Shown one piece after another: positions 1-13,970 of a stretch of DNA of 64,000 nt; positions within the stretch are counted from its first letter, which is position 1; every line of letters starts with the position of its first letter. Source of the DNA: Onchidella celtica (taxonomy: Eukaryota > Mollusca > Gastropoda > Systellommatophora > Onchidiidae); the NCBI GenBank assembly GCA_963931925.1, contig OZ007567.1, positions 87,644,998-87,708,997 on the forward strand. The letters run 5' to 3'. The notes below the pieces were generated by a model, which saw nothing but the letters and a program-made list of their open reading frames with translations, did not search any database and was not told the DNA's origin. A program made the translations under genes and the position numbers.

Positions 1-156
1 ATTCTCTATAGTGAGCATGCATTTCACACTTTTCTTTGCAAAAGGTTTACAACAAGATAAAGAACAATACAAATTAGTCAGTTCAGCTTATCTTGTTTGT
101 TCTCTCTATGTACTGCTAGAGAGTCTTTGAAATATATATTTCCTGTTCACCCACAG

Positions 157-3100
157 ATTTGAGGTTCAGGGATATCCAACTCTTAAATTTTTCAAAGAAA
201 AGAAGGAATATGACTATGATGGGCCAAGATCTAAGGAAGGTATGTGTATATTTTTATGATAAAGCTATGTGCATTATTCCTGTGTTATAATAATAATAAA
301 ATTAATACATCTGTTCATGACAACTGATGTAAATCTGATACATTTTTATAGTTACAGCACGATGGATAGTCATCTAGTTGCACTCCACTTTTGAGTTTGC
401 ATGTACTAAATGTATGTGATATTAAATGTAAAAAAAAAATATTACACAGTTCAAAAAGATCTCATTCTGTCTTGCTGTGTAAGCCCTTATAATGTCATTT
501 CATTACAATTACATGGATATTTGACTTTCAGGTATCATTCATTACATGAAAGAGAGAGCCAAGCCTGACTGGGAACCAGAACCTGATGCAGTGATAAGCT
601 TGACTGATGATGATTTTGATGAAGTGGTTAATAATGAAGACCTTATGCTAGTTGAATTCTATGCACCATGGTGAGTTTTGACATCTTACCATTTTTTTTT
701 CCTGCATTATTTTGAAAACACAAAGTGTGTGTAAGCATGTAATTTTACAGCATACCCACTCATGTTTCAATGAGTTCTGCATTAGATGCCACTGTACTAA
801 CATGCACCAAGAGATCAGATTTGTACAAGTTGCTCATATATGAAAGCTTAACAGTTAAGGGATCATTATAATAATGACATACTATTAATACAGCCTAAAT
901 AGCTGTCTGTAAAACTGTTGGTAAGGAAAAGGTCAGAGTTAACAATTGAGTAACAAATATTGAGATTGAATATTATAAACGTGCAGGCTTCTGTTTATAG
1001 TTGGGCAGAGTTTGTCTTCAGTGTGGAGTATTTCTGTATTTAAAAATGACCATTCTCGTACTTTGTCATGAAAATTGTATTCTACCTAGATTATCAATTC
1101 CCATATAGGTGTGGACACTGCAAGAAACTAGCCCCTGCTTATGAGAAGGCTGCCAAACAGCTCAAGGCAAATGATCCTCCAATAATACTGGCTAAGGTTG
1201 ATGCAACTGTGCAAACAGAAATTGCTTCACGGTTTGGAGTCAAAGGCTACCCAACTCTGAAGATTTTCCGTAAAGGCAGACCTTTTGAATATAAGGGCGG
1301 ACGCTCTGAATATGGTAGGATTTATCATTATTTAGAATTTTAATATGCATGTGCCTACAACATGAGCTAATGATTTGGAGCAATTTGTTTTTCTCGTAGA
1401 AATGGATTTAATATCTTTGATATCCTTTTCGGCGGTTATATCCTGTAAGATGATCCTGAGGCAGTAATAATGATTTTACATTACCAGACTGTAATTACAG
1501 TTGCTTTTATCTGCCTGTACAGTTTGATGCACAAGTTAAGAATAAGGAAAATATTCAGGGTGGGCCAAAAGTAGGGTTACAGTTAACACAATAATTTATA
1601 TCTAAGTACCAGCCTGTCAGAAGTATTCTGAGAAATGAGGTGCAAATGCCAAGGGCAGTGATCCTCCATGAACAAAGATCTGGACACTAATAATCTGAGA
1701 AGCAGTTGTAAATGGACTTTTTGCGATGTTTTATGATCGGCCTTATTTGATGGTTGTGAGATATCTAACATGCTTTTCATTTTGGCAGAAATTGTCATGC
1801 ACATGACGAAACAGGTTGGAGATGGAGCTAAAGAAGTGGCAAATAACAAGATATTGAAAGAACAATTCTCTGTTGATGACATAACAATTGTCGGCTTCTT
1901 TGATTCACGAGACAGTCCCAAAATTACACCCTTCAAAGACATTGGTATGTAAAAAGTTTTTTTAAATTCTTTGTTATAGTGTAACTTAAAGTAATTGTTT
2001 ATAAATGTCCTCATCTCCTATCTAAAACAAAGTCAGCCGTGACTGTACCATTTCGTCCACTTAGAATGACAAGGTTCTATCTCCACTTTTTTGTCTGAAT
2101 GGAGTTACACACTACTTCTACAGGACTTCTCCATTGTGTGTCAAAGTATCAAGCAGATTCAGTGTGTAATTTGTAAATATTACTAAAGAAAAAAATTCTT
2201 TGCTCTAAAAGCTATGAACACCTGAAACTTCAATCCTCAATTTCTCAAAGTTGACAGAAGGGAGTTAGAACCTTGTCATTTTAAGGGGACAATTTATAAG
2301 TTGTAGATATATGAATGTTTTATAATGTACAGGCTGCACATGAAATTGAGCATCATCAGTCTGTGTGCTGTTGGGATGGAAACAGATGAAGTGTGATCCT
2401 CTGTTAAATGCAGTTCAAGATTAAGGAGGCAAAACATTGATCTTGTTACAGATACATTTGGATAAAGGAGATTGCTAGAATCTTAAATCATAGCCAGTAT
2501 TTCATAATCCATTTGCTACAAATTAACATACCAGTGATGAAAAAACTGACAACGTATCAACTTTACCTCAATCCTGAATTGTATTTCAGAAGGATTATGT
2601 ATTTTCTCAATTTAAAAGGTAAAAATGATCTCCTTTTGCGTATCCTCTTCTTAAAACTCACTGATATGGAAATGGAATAGGGTAATTCTGACATGAAGAA
2701 ATATTTTGTTTAATGTCACAGCCATATGAATAGGGATTTTTACTTAAATATTTCATGTATTTACAGCCGATGAATTGAGGGAAGACTACCCTTTTTTCAT
2801 TTGCTTTGATGAGAGTACTCGGAAAACATACAAGATCAATCCAAATTCCGTAGTGATCTTCATGCCTGAAAGGTTCCACACCAAATATGAGCCCAGATGG
2901 CAAGTCATGGAGATACTGGTAGGCATACATTTTTCCTTGTGGTATATGGTTAGCTTCTCATATTGAGAAACAAGTTAAAATTTGTGTTTCCATAAGCTGC
3001 TGCATATTTGTAGTGTATTACCTGCAGTAGTCGAATCAGTTTGTGGATTGTCACCACATGATATTCACTGTCTGATGAAACAAAACGTGTTATAAATACG

Positions 3101-6100
3101 AGTATGTCCTGTCCAGCATTCATACCAACAGAATAATTGATGTCCGTGAAAGAGACATGAACAGACATTATCTTCTTTTCCTGTTTTCTCTCTTTAAGGA
3201 AAGTTAGACTGTCCTAAAAAAAGCCACTGTCAAGCTGTGTTTTTCAGATTGTCAGTATTTTTCTATTTTTTAGCTCATTCTGATATCTATCATTTAATGC
3301 AACAGTTGTTTCTTGTTTCCTTTTGTTTGTTAATGCTCATTTTTTACTTGTGAGAGTATCTGCAAAATGGAAACTCTTGGCTTGGTTGAGTATTTAAAGT
3401 GGTTCTTTGCAGGATGATACCAGCTCGGATGGTATAAGAAGTTTCCTGAATGGCTACCAGTTTCCTCTGGTTGGGCACTATCATGCTCCTTGGATCCCTC
3501 GCTATGATCAGTCAGCTGAACCTTTATGCTTGGTTTTTTACACTGTAGATTTCAGCTTTGACCATAGAGAAGGTGAGTGATCTTCAGTTTCCCTTCATCT
3601 TAACTGAATATGTGAAAATGCAAGGTTAAATCTGGTAAAAGGCACAATCTGCAAATAAAAAGGTTTTTATTTAACTTAGTTCTAACAGTGATTTAGGACC
3701 TGATGTAATGGGGAGAACAAAATAGTCTTTGTCAAAATGAAGTGTTTTATCATACTGCTGATGACAGAACTTTTGAAGTAGTATTAGCTCAACCATGTCT
3801 GAAATGTGATGATGAAAAGTTTGGTAAACCCTCACACATCTCTGTGAGCAATGATTATATCATTTCTTAAACTCATACGATCCTGTGTAATGTATTATTT
3901 TTACCAGCTCTCTTGAAAATTCATTTGCTTAGGGATTTGAACTTTATTGGCCACACTCATAATTAGCTGAAACATGGAGATTCTTTCATATTTCTTGCAT
4001 ATTGTCAGTGTCCGAAAGTTGCACTTCAGATGTATAAATTTGCCTCTTGGCCTGTCTGGGATTGTGCACTTGGTAAATTGGTTCAAGCATTTGTCTTCAC
4101 TGTTGTATGCATTAAGCACAAGAAAGATAGTTCTCTGTTATTTAGAGTTCATTTCATGCACATGGAACAGGCTATGAACAGCAGCTTTCAGTTTTAAGCC
4201 TGAAAATAGTTTCTGTAACCTTTTTTTGTTGTTGTTGTTTATTTTTCCCCTCTTGGTATTTTTTTTTCAACTAAGGTAGGTCATGAAAGGTCAGTCCGGG
4301 GCAGTATGTGCAAGTTTCAAGAAGTTGAATTATATGTTGAACTGAAGGGAAATGAGAGGCAAATCAGTGTAGGTGAAAGAGAATGAGCGAATTTCAACCG
4401 CATTCTTTCTCACCTTTTCCAGCTGAAAGTGGTGAATAGTGTTGAGCTCAACCAGAGTTCTGTACAAATATTGGCTATTTTAACAACAAATGAGAGTATT
4501 TCCTAATAATTTTTAATTACCTATGTTGTCAGACTTTTTTTTTTTTTCCACTTTTTGAGTAACTGCACCAAAGTGTATTTGCATCTTCTGTCTTTAATCT
4601 TTACAATATCCTAACAGATTCAGAAATTACGTGTGCCACTTTCCCATCAAAATTTTCAAAATACAAAATGTATTTGACATTATGACAGTCTGTTCTAAAT
4701 CGGTGATTTTCTGTCTTCAAATCATAATCCGTGCATTAAGTTTTTGCTTCAAAATGCTCAAGCTTTGTGCATTTCTTCAAAAATACACAAACCAGAGTGC
4801 AATAAAAACACAATGGTGTATCATTTTGAGCTTTCTGTCCAGACTAGCAGATTTTTTTTAAAAACTGAAATTGTTACCTTTTTTTTATTTTATTTTACAA
4901 TGCTGGATGATATTTTTCAGCAACACAACTTTGGAGGAACAAAGTTGCTGGTGTTGCCAAAGAGTTCCCTGACATTACCTTTGCCATTGCTGATGATGAG
5001 GAAAATGCACAACTGATGGAATCTTTTGGTCTTGGTGATTCAGGAGAGGATTTGAATATTGGTTTGTGAATTTTTATTTTAATGTTTTTCTCAGGGCTCA
5101 TGTCCCCTTTGCTCTCTTGTGAATTTTAATCGAATAGTAGAGTGTATTATCACATGAGATACACAGCTGCAAAAGAGCCCATGACCGTGCAGAAGCCTCA
5201 TTTTTGGTCTGTTATCTGTAGAGATGGAAACGATCTTAACCCTCGTCCTGCGTTGAGTGAACTCGTCCACGTAACGCCCCGTGCGGGGATAGCCAGCGGC
5301 CAGTCAGCCGATCGTTCGCGTGTTGCCGATAACCTCGGCGGTCGGGTCAATCGGGTCCGTGTGAACACCTGTATCGCGTCTACTTCAGGACGCAATAACA
5401 ACATTAGTGGTGGATAAATCGTAAGGGACCCCTATGATATTTGGATAAAGCACTTGTGATGATATGCAGTAGGTTTTATTGTGAAATGGAAGGCCCCAAA
5501 TAAAGAATTTTCTGCATTTGCATGCCGTTTAGCACATGTTTTATCATGTTCCCAAGACCTCTGCGCTTTTTCTGTCCCTATGTCAGGCCATTCAGGTGAA
5601 CAAATTATTTTTTAAGCCATTCGCTTAATTTACTAACCACATGTATCGTGACATTGCCTTCTCCCTCCTCTACTATGTAAAGCGTTCACTTACTATAATG
5701 TTAGTTTTAGCGAGAGATTTGATTTCCAGTTCCAGGTCGTAGAGCACATACATGTACTGAAAACCGGTTTAATCAAAGGAACACAGTATCTCTCTAATTA
5801 CCACATGAAATAAAGACAACGACCAACAACAAAGTCGGTCATTTTCTCCCAGTTTTCCCTGATGAAAAACCTACTGACAGACGCCTTTATGCAGCATGCC
5901 CTAACATTACATCGGAATTCATAATTACAGACGTAGAATGGCATCTCAAATACGCACATGGCCCCTTTCTTCTCATTTCACATGTAGACGACAACCAGCA
6001 TCAAAGTAAAAGTTTCCCCAAGACTTTCCCCAGTTCAAACTTCAGACCGTCAGTACTATTACACGAGTATGACGAATAGTTGCGAATAGTTGCATCGTAA

Positions 6101-9100
6101 TAAACGTAATCGGACGATACCATTTTGTTAGATATAGTAGGGGTGACAGGATAGATAAACACACGAAAATAGTGTGGAAAAAAAACGTGAAAAAACAACA
6201 ACAACGACAGCCTTGGCAACCGAATAACCAAAGCGCGAGGCGCACCGTTGCTATACAAAAATGTGGCCTCCCGCAGGACCCGCGGTTAAGCGTGTCGGAC
6301 AAAATAACGGTCTTGCGTGATGCGCGGGGAGGCCAATATAGTGGCCTCCCGCAGGACTAGGGTTAATTGTTACAATGAAAACACTCAATAATCTACATTG
6401 ATTTCAGGACCTGCCGATGGTTGGCACCAATTACTGATTAAACCGCAAAATGTACAAGCTTCAAAATTTTTATGCAGTTACGATTGAGATATGTTAATGC
6501 AGCCATTGATAGTCGCTGACACTGAGGTGTCAGTTTTTTAAAAATATGGTTCTTTAATATATTCCATTCTCGCATGTTGTCCCTTTTGGCATTCAAAGTT
6601 ATTTAAAATGCATTTGAAGATTTGTGTTCACCTTGAATGGGAAAACAACTAGTGAATACTCGGCGAACAATACTCCACGTACTGATGTACACGTATGCTG
6701 AACACTTTTTACTTATTCATGTCTTTCCTCGTTTGGACTTGAAAATATGGCCAAATCTGGCTTCATAGGATCTATCTGAAAGAAGGAAAGGGAGAATGAG
6801 TGGGGTAGGGCAAAAGGAGGTTTATCCCAGACATACAATGCTGGGAACCTCAGCTGGTTATAAATAACTAAGCTTAGATTTTATTTGCATCTCAGAATTC
6901 CACTAGCATTCAATAAAATAATGTGTCGCTAGCTACCTTCTGTCAGGATTTTTCTCGCCTCACCAATGCCTTATCTCTTTGAGAGAGGATGTCCTTAATT
7001 TGTGTCACTTTGACATGTGACAGTTGCTTGTTTAATAAGATTGACTATCTAGACTTTGCAGACATTGCAAGATTTTATAGTAAACTAGCTGAGTTCCCGG
7101 CCCTGTCCGGGATAAATCGATTTATTAGTTTCAGTTCTGGGTGAATATTATGGACCTGCTTCATTTTGCCTGTTCCTTTAGCTTTATTTTATTTTTGTTT
7201 GTTTGTTTTTAGATACGTTTTACTGCTCTCCCTTTGCGCGTTGACGTCCTGCGCGTCCCGCCAGCACACCTCAAATGGTTATGATTTGCGCACGGGTTAC
7301 TTTGTTTGCACATCGCAGGAAGTGATAACATCATGTGTTAATGGAAAAGAAATATTATAATATTTTCCTAGGCATATTGAAAACATAAACCTGTACTTTT
7401 GGCCCTGCAGCGTCAGTCTCCCAATTCCAGACCCTTTCTTTTTCCTAGTCTAGGCATATTGAGAACACAAAAAGTTTCATACTTGATAGTCTAATCCTCA
7501 ATCTCATCATTCAAACCAGTCCTAACAGGAAGTTGCTTTGTGAGTGATATACAGATACCGGACCCAATCTCAATTACGTACATTTGCCGAAAAAATAGTC
7601 CGAACGCCAATGTGTCGCAACCTAGAAACTAATACAAACGTTCTGCGAGTTTTTTTTTTTTTTTCTGTGCCGGTCACACGACGACAGTCTTTACTAAGCG
7701 ATGTATAAAATCTGAGGGCCACCGAATCAGCATTAACAGAGGAGTAGCGAAAGGCGCGCTGCAATTGCCGTAAGCTTTCACTTTTATTAGTATAGATGCC
7801 AGCCTGCAAAGGAGCTCTGTGCTCTGTAATAACTCGGTGGGATGTTGTTACGATGTTGCTATCCTAAATGTTACGGATTTGGGGGGAATCCGTCTACTTA
7901 AGGTTTCGACTGCATTTAAATCGAGAGGTATTTAATATCTAAAACTTTCGTACCATGCCACACACTAAGAACAATCTGAATAAGTTTCATAAACAGACCT
8001 GCAGGGCCACAAATTTAATTACATTAATTACCCTAACAATTTTGTCTAGATCTATTATATAGTAAAGACAACATCAGCAGCATCAAATCCAAATTCAATA
8101 ATACTTCACTAGAATTCTACTCTAGATTCCTATAATATTATTATACTTCTGACTCACTAACAATCTAAGAACTAATTATATATATCTCAGATCTGGTCTG
8201 CCTACTATATGTCTATCAATACACTAATATGGTCTCTGGCGACAATGTCATCTCAGCCATTTGTGCCTAACGCTTATAATAACCGAGCACGTCAATACAA
8301 ACTGACGTAGTTAAGTCTAGAGATCTACTCTAGGATGGGCTGGCAATGGCCAGCCTCATCCAGACAAATCAATCACACTTCACAGATGTGTATGCCATAC
8401 ATTCATACTAGTTGCAAGTCTATATATATCTTTATCTTGCATTCTTGGGTAGCACTCCTAGTATATGCGGCAATCCTGTCCTACTGGATAACTTATGTTC
8501 AGCTCCTCGTTCATGGTTGAGTCATCAATAGACAAACACTTACGATTAGTCCCTGGTGGACACCAGGGAGCGATGGACAATAGCGGTGGGCATATCTCAT
8601 TCAGGCATATGGATTCATCTCAAATGTCTATAGTGGACTAGACATGAGTCGTACAACGCTTTTATGATTCTTCAGGCAGAATCGTGCCGACGCCTGCACA
8701 GATTGGAGTTTTCTGTATGGAGTGCAGGATATATGTCTGGGCTGACTTTTATACTGTCTAGCCACCTGCAACTACCGTCCAAATCCCTAGATTTCATTGG
8801 TGCGGTCAGCTCCGAGCTGAGCTCGCAGTATAATTTATTCTATTGTATAAGTCGGTTACGGCCTTGCACTAATACAGACAAGGTCAATTTAAAATGTCAA
8901 AACAACTACTGAAATCTTTAAACCCTCGTGCTTTCTACATTTTATGCACGAATTTCTGAACGCGACTAAGCGTCTTAAACTATCTATCCTTATTCGCCCC
9001 TTCTCTTGCCTTCTAAGTGTTCATCAAAATCACGGGGTCGAGAACGGCTCTGTCACTCCTAGCTATACATTTATTCTATCTCGCCCCACTTTCTTTCCAT

Positions 9101-11402
9101 CTCTAAAACAAAAGTGTTTCAAACAAACTGTTCACGAGAACAGCTCAAGGACAAATTACGCTGGTTAGAATTAACAAGTCGTGAAAATTTACTCACTGAA
9201 CTCGTGACCTAGCACGGCATTTATGGACTTAATCTGTTCTTGACAGATGTTATCATGTTAAGGGAAATTAGTGTAAGAACTGAATGTCATAAAAGTTTTA
9301 TTGTTTATCCATCTTTCCACTTTTGAGGCACCTTTGCATAATTTTCTTTCATTTTATCTTTCCAGTCATCTCTCTTGAGACACTATCATGCACTTGTTAT
9401 ATTAGTGGATAGATGTTCATGAAATACAAAACATTCTCATCTATATAAAAAAACAGCAAGGAAAAAAGATTCACTGCTGCGAGGAAGAAATGCCCAGACC
9501 TGAAAAAATTACATGTGAAAGATAGTTCTTTTTGCTTCTATGTCTATTCCTTTGACATGAAAGTGAAGTATCATAATTTTGTAATAAATGAAAATTGGCA
9601 TAAAAATACCGAATAATGCTTTCTCCTCAACAATGATGGCCTCCCTCCTGGCCTTGTTTTGTTTCGACTTTAAACTTCCAGTTGCGTTTCAAAGTTTGAA
9701 GGCATGAGTTTCTGTACCGTCTGCTTATGCACGGGCCATGGGGGTGTTACTGTGCCAGCTGTGAGATGTTTTCTACCTAGATCGACATAATCTATGTGCC
9801 GATTGTGCGTGCTGTTTTCTACCTTAATCTACATAATCTGTGTGCCGACTGAGTAACTAGATGCAACCCGTTCTTTGAACGGGTCCTTACACTAGTTAAT
9901 AAATAGTGCATGGTGCAGTATAGCCCTTGTCATAATCAATTTGACATTCTGTTCAACCCAAATTTGATTTTCGTTTCCATCATACAGTATTATGACATGT
10001 TGCTCTGATCTAGAATGATATGCAAATTTATAATTTCTTACAGGCATAATTGATCCTGACAAAAAGAAATATGGCATGGAACCAATGGAGGAATTCGATA
10101 GTGATGAAATTGTTGAGTTCTTAAACAAATTCAAGAAAGGTAAGCCACTAAAATTTATGTTTGACACACATTAATTATTTGCTGTAGACGAAGGACCAAG
10201 TTAGTTATTTTTGTTGTTATTTTTTATCATTTAAGTTTTTGAAAAAAAATCTTTTTATTGATCTTTACCTGTTATGGCATTTCACTTTACAACAGTAAAA
10301 TTTGTAAAATATGTTGCACTCTAGATTTATTCTTTTCATATTCCACAACATTTCAGAACATTTCAGCAGACTGATAATTTAGTTTGGAAGACAGACATGT
10401 TGCCTCCATTTCAATAACTGAACTGCATCTAAATGTATAGCTGCAAATCACAGCTTTGAGAAAATGGTGCCTGAATTGAGAAATGTTATTGCATGTGGCC
10501 GAGGTATGCTGCTATAGTTTCTGTTTGACATGAATAAGCTCTGTTAATGGGTAAAACCAATGGATGTGATGTATTCTATGGAAATGTTACTAATTGTGCC
10601 GGTAGTACCCCAATTGTTTAGGTTTGCATCACAATGGAAGAATGTTGTGTGTATTCTAATCAGAGATAAGAGTGATGCATTGTAAGTTCTGATTGTCTGA
10701 TTGGATCCTTCCCTATTATTGGCATTAGTTGCCGATAGTGAAAGTTTATACCTTCTGGAGAATTAACATTTGTCAGAAAGCATCCTGTACTGTCAGTAAT
10801 ATTATTGTTGGTCTTATCCTTTGACAGCAGGCTGAGAAGTACAATAATTTTTTTTTTTTGTTTTATTTTTTATCGTATGATGGCATTTGCAAGAGCAAAC
10901 ATTGTTTGATGTAAAAACAGTAGCAGATTTGAATTCAGAAAATACTATATATTAACTATATATATTAAATATTTATCCCTATACAGGCAAACTCAAACCA
11001 TATCTCAAATCTCAGAGGGCACCAAAGAAACAGATAGGTCCAGTGACAGTTGTGGTGGCCGACACATTTGAGAAAATCGTGGAAGACCCCAAGAAAGACG
11101 TACTAATAGAAATATATGCACCCTGGTGTGGACACTGCAAGAAACTAGACCCCATCTATGCAGCTTTGGCCAAAAAATTGAAAACGGAAACAGATTTGGT
11201 TATAGCAAAGATTGACGGAACAGCAAATGATTTACCAGCAAGTTACAGTGCCTCCGGTTTTCCTACAATATATTTTGCTCCAGCTAACAATAAAAAGTTT
11301 CCAGTTTTATATGAAGGGGCAAGAGAGGCAGAAGACTTGGAAAAATTCCTGAAGGAACAGGCAACAGTTTCTTTTGGGAAAAGCCTGAAAGAGGAATTAT
11401 AA
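157..11402 (+). CDS. PDIA4: PDIA4 (ERp72-type protein disulfide isomerase), 3' portion of gene, nine exons
   Basis: Exons read from GT-AG sites with a continuous frame: 157-239, 532-670, 1109-1314, 1789-1944, 2767-2918, 3413-3572, 4921-5061, 10044-10139, 10987-11402 (TAA). They encode about 515 residues. In order they give the second half of one thioredoxin domain (GYPTLKFF), a complete thioredoxin domain whose active site WCGHC is split across exons 2 and 3 (TG/G), two redox-inactive b-type domains with family signatures ([27 protein letters not shown]), and a last thioredoxin domain with a second WCGHC and GFPTIYFAP. The C-terminus KEEL is the ER-retention signal typical of PDIA4. The family forms and rearranges disulfide bonds of secretory proteins in the ER lumen. 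The domain order a-b-b'-a' after a partial a domain, and the KEEL end, separate it from PDIA3 and P4HB. The N-terminus with signal peptide lies before the window. Identity is confident; exon ends are by eye. Confidence 0.95.
5236..6366. mobile_element. piggyBac-like non-autonomous element with TTAA ends, in PDIA4 intron 7
   Basis: TTAA at 5236-5239 is followed by CCCTCGTCCTGCG. The other end reads CGCAGGACTAGGG then TTAA at 6363-6366, which is the inverted complement with one mismatch. TTAA duplication plus a CCCT-starting terminal repeat is the piggyBac pattern. The 1.13-kb interior has elevated GC and no transposase. A second copy of the right end (GTGGCCTCCCGCAGGAC, then GGTTAA) sits at about 6263-6288, so the right terminus is duplicated. 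Confidence 0.75.
7085..7796 (-). mobile_element. Helitron, non-autonomous, family 1, copy A
   Basis: Read on the minus strand it starts TCTATACTAATAAAAG (from 7796), ends in a GC-rich hairpin (TCCCGG...CCGGGA) followed by CTAG at 7088-7085, and sits between an A and a T. These are the Helitron hallmarks (5' TC, 3' hairpin then CTRR, AT insertion, no target duplication). It is 712 bp long, exactly the length of the copy at 38502-39213. No Rep/helicase ORF is present. It lies in PDIA4 intron 7. Confidence 0.85.
7797..9439. other. Unassigned intronic block between two Helitrons
   Basis: About 1.6 kb of PDIA4 intron 7. Up to about 9230 it is richer in GC than the surrounding intron and has no credible coding exon, which suggests old inserted DNA. 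The last 200 bases look like ordinary AT-rich intron. I could not find convincing element ends. Confidence 0.3.
9440..9895 (+). mobile_element. Helitron, non-autonomous, family 2, copy A
   Basis: Starts TCTATATAAAAAAACAGC at 9440 after an A and ends with the hairpin ACCCGTTC...GAACGGGT followed by CCTTACA and CTAG at 9892-9895, then T. An inverted relative lies at 16008-16506. It is 456 bp with no ORF of its own and lies in PDIA4 intron 7, 149 bases upstream of the next exon. Confidence 0.85.
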
Positions 11403-13215
11403 TCTAGCATGTACACCTGTTAATGTCATGAATTCTTTCTCATATGTTGTCCTCATTGTTATTTCTTCAAAGCTCAAAAGGATCTATTAGGGAAAAAAAG
11501 GGAATGCTATGGGATGAAATGAGCTTCTTTTTGCTTTTTGTTGTTTTTTTTTGCATGGTGTGTACTGTTACTTAATTTGTAAACAAATTGATTGTGGCTG
11601 TTGATGGACTGTCATTGTTTGTGATTTTCCACCTTTGAATGTCATGAAGAATTAACAATTAAAACAAATGTCAGCATTGGATGTCATTTCAAGTACATAA
11701 TTTTGAGGGGATTCAGATAATACACAGTTGTTGACGGTTGATCCACAGTTGTATGTAAACAATATTTTTATGAATTCTGTATTAAAACCCAGTACTTATC
11801 TCCTGAAGTTTTCTTCACTGTTGTTGATGTAAGCCATGAGCTGGACGTTATGTTTGGATGTTTACCATCTTTTCAAGCTCTTTTTAAAATGAATACTTTC
11901 AAACAATTAAAAATAACTTTTTCAGGGTAACTGGAAGTAAGCTTGGGATCCCACCAGTTATACAATATTTGACCCATTCATCCATACTGGGACTGAGTTT
12001 TTTTAACATTATATTGGCCATACTATAGCTTGTTTTTACTTTCAAATACCATGTCATTGTTTATGTGTCATTTAATTGTTCCTCATATCATACAGGACCA
12101 ACCAGAGTTGTGGGGTCAACATTTATTGTATGCAGAGATTATAATATATTTACTGTTAGAGTAAAGATTGTTAAGTTTTATTAATTCCTGTATGGTGTGA
12201 GGTAATCTGAATTGCATGGGGAAATCTGATGTATTTCAAAGATGTTTATCTGGAAAGTTGGAGTGTTCAGTTGCATTGTATGCGTGTTACAGAGTATGCT
12301 ACACATATGCCAGTTTAGAGATTATGTCTGACACACTTACCTTTGAACAAAACCTGTCATAAGTTTAAAATCTGAACTATCCAACTGCTGCTAGTAAGGA
12401 TTTGGGAAGGGATTTTGAAAGAGAATTTTTAAATTGTGGTCTCAGTGTCTTCAATTGTTTTATTAGAAGAAAAAATTGTGATCCAGAGCAGGACCCTTTC
12501 AGGTATTATTGCAGTTTGTTGCAAATTGTAAAATAATTATGATTTTTCAAGCCAAAGAAAAGGAAGGTCAGGTGTGTTTAAAAGGGAGTAAATGTGAAAA
12601 TACTGAAATATGATATATTAAGTACATAATTATAAACATGGTGATTCTTGAGTGCTGAATACTTTAATATTTTGTCCTGTGAAAGTGCATTGTCCTGTAA
12701 AAATATTTTAACAGTTTATTGTCTATTGTGTGTTACTCGTTTGAAATCCATTTATGTAATGGTAAACTGGCTTGTAGACAGATAGTTTTCACATTCATTT
12801 CTAGTTTTCATTGTAATGATATAGCTTTAGTGCAATGGTCTACTGATAAGGCTTTCAAGGACATTAATTTTTTATTCTGTAATTTGAGGCAGTCATTAAA
12901 AGTAATTCAGTGAACTTAATTTTCATGTAGCTTTCAGTTCAGTAATCATAATAATCAACTGTTTTGAAACAGATGCGTTTAGTGTAATCTGGATTCTTTC
13001 AGTGACATTCCAATGTGCCACATGTATTATTAGCACTTAACATACTAAAGATGTTATTGAAATTCAAATGTTCATATCTGCCAATGCATGGTCGTTCTCT
13101 TCCTTTCATGTTGGGCAAGGCAGTGTTTTCTTTCTTATGATTTGTTCATATTTTACATTTTCTCTGTTACTGTTCTTGGTGCTTTGGATTCACTTCAATA
13201 AATTTAAAAATAGGC
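11403..13215 (+). other. PDIA4 3'UTR (probable extent)
   Basis: AT-rich sequence without coding potential directly after the PDIA4 stop. The first clear AATAAA signal I see is at 13197-13202; other shorter ends are possible from AATTAAA-like sites. The extent is inferred. A LINE remnant begins about 170 bases further on. Confidence 0.5.
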
Positions 13216-13380
13216 AAATTTTGTTGGAGGGGCTTTAGTTTATTTTCTTCCCTCCATGATTAGATTGGCTGTTGATTTACGGAACATTTAAATGTTTTTT
13301 TGTCATATGTCTGGTATTGCAAAAGTCTATGACATATCTTGATTTCGGCAGTTATAATCATGTGGGAAACAAATAGCCAG

Positions 13381-13970
13381 CTATTTACACCATGGCTATT
13401 CAGAGCATTTTGATGTATGGAGTTGTCTGTTGGGGAGGAAACATCTTACAAAAAGATAAAAATAAGATCAATAATTTAATTAAAAAAAGCATCCAAAATT
13501 TGTATCTGTGATCTGCCATATTTTAATGAGCTGTACACTGGTGCTTGTATTAAAAAAGCTAATATTATTATAAATGACCCCCAACATCCCCTGAACAAGG
13601 AATATATAAGATCTGTAAGAAGTTTAAGGCTGTTGTCAAAGAAAACTAAAACTGAGCGCTACTTTAAATCGTTTATTCCATCATCAACTAGGATGTTACA
13701 ATAATGTCGTCATCTTGATCGTAATCTGTGCACAGTTGAATTATGTCCTGCGTGTCAGGTCAATGTGTTTTAGTTAGGGAAGCATATTGTGTGCACTGTT
13801 AATTTTGTTCATTTAGTTAATTTATCAGTGTGTGTGTATATATGTGTGTGTGCGCGCTATGTATCATACTTTCTGCTTCTGTAACTGTATTGTTATGTAT
13901 TCAATGATCAAAACAAATTTCCTTGTACAAGGACGAATAAAATTTATCTTATCTTATCTTATCTAAAGAT
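13381..13970 (+). mobile_element. 5'-truncated, decayed CR1/L2-like LINE, 3' end only
   Basis: In pieces of frame the sequence encodes the C-terminus of a non-LTR reverse transcriptase: SILMYGVVCWGGN, then, after stops, DPQHPLNKEYIRS and FKSFIPSSTRMLQ with a stop at 13702-13704. About 250 bases later it ends in (TTATC)n repeats at about 13946-13967, a tail style typical of such elements. In-frame stops make it a dead copy. Clade assignment is by motif memory only. Confidence 0.7.

Noticed and set aside
5142-5417. 91-codon plus-strand ORF rich in Arg/Ser
   Set aside because: It crosses the left end of the TTAA element at 5236 and has no domain; a chance frame in GC-rich transposon sequence.
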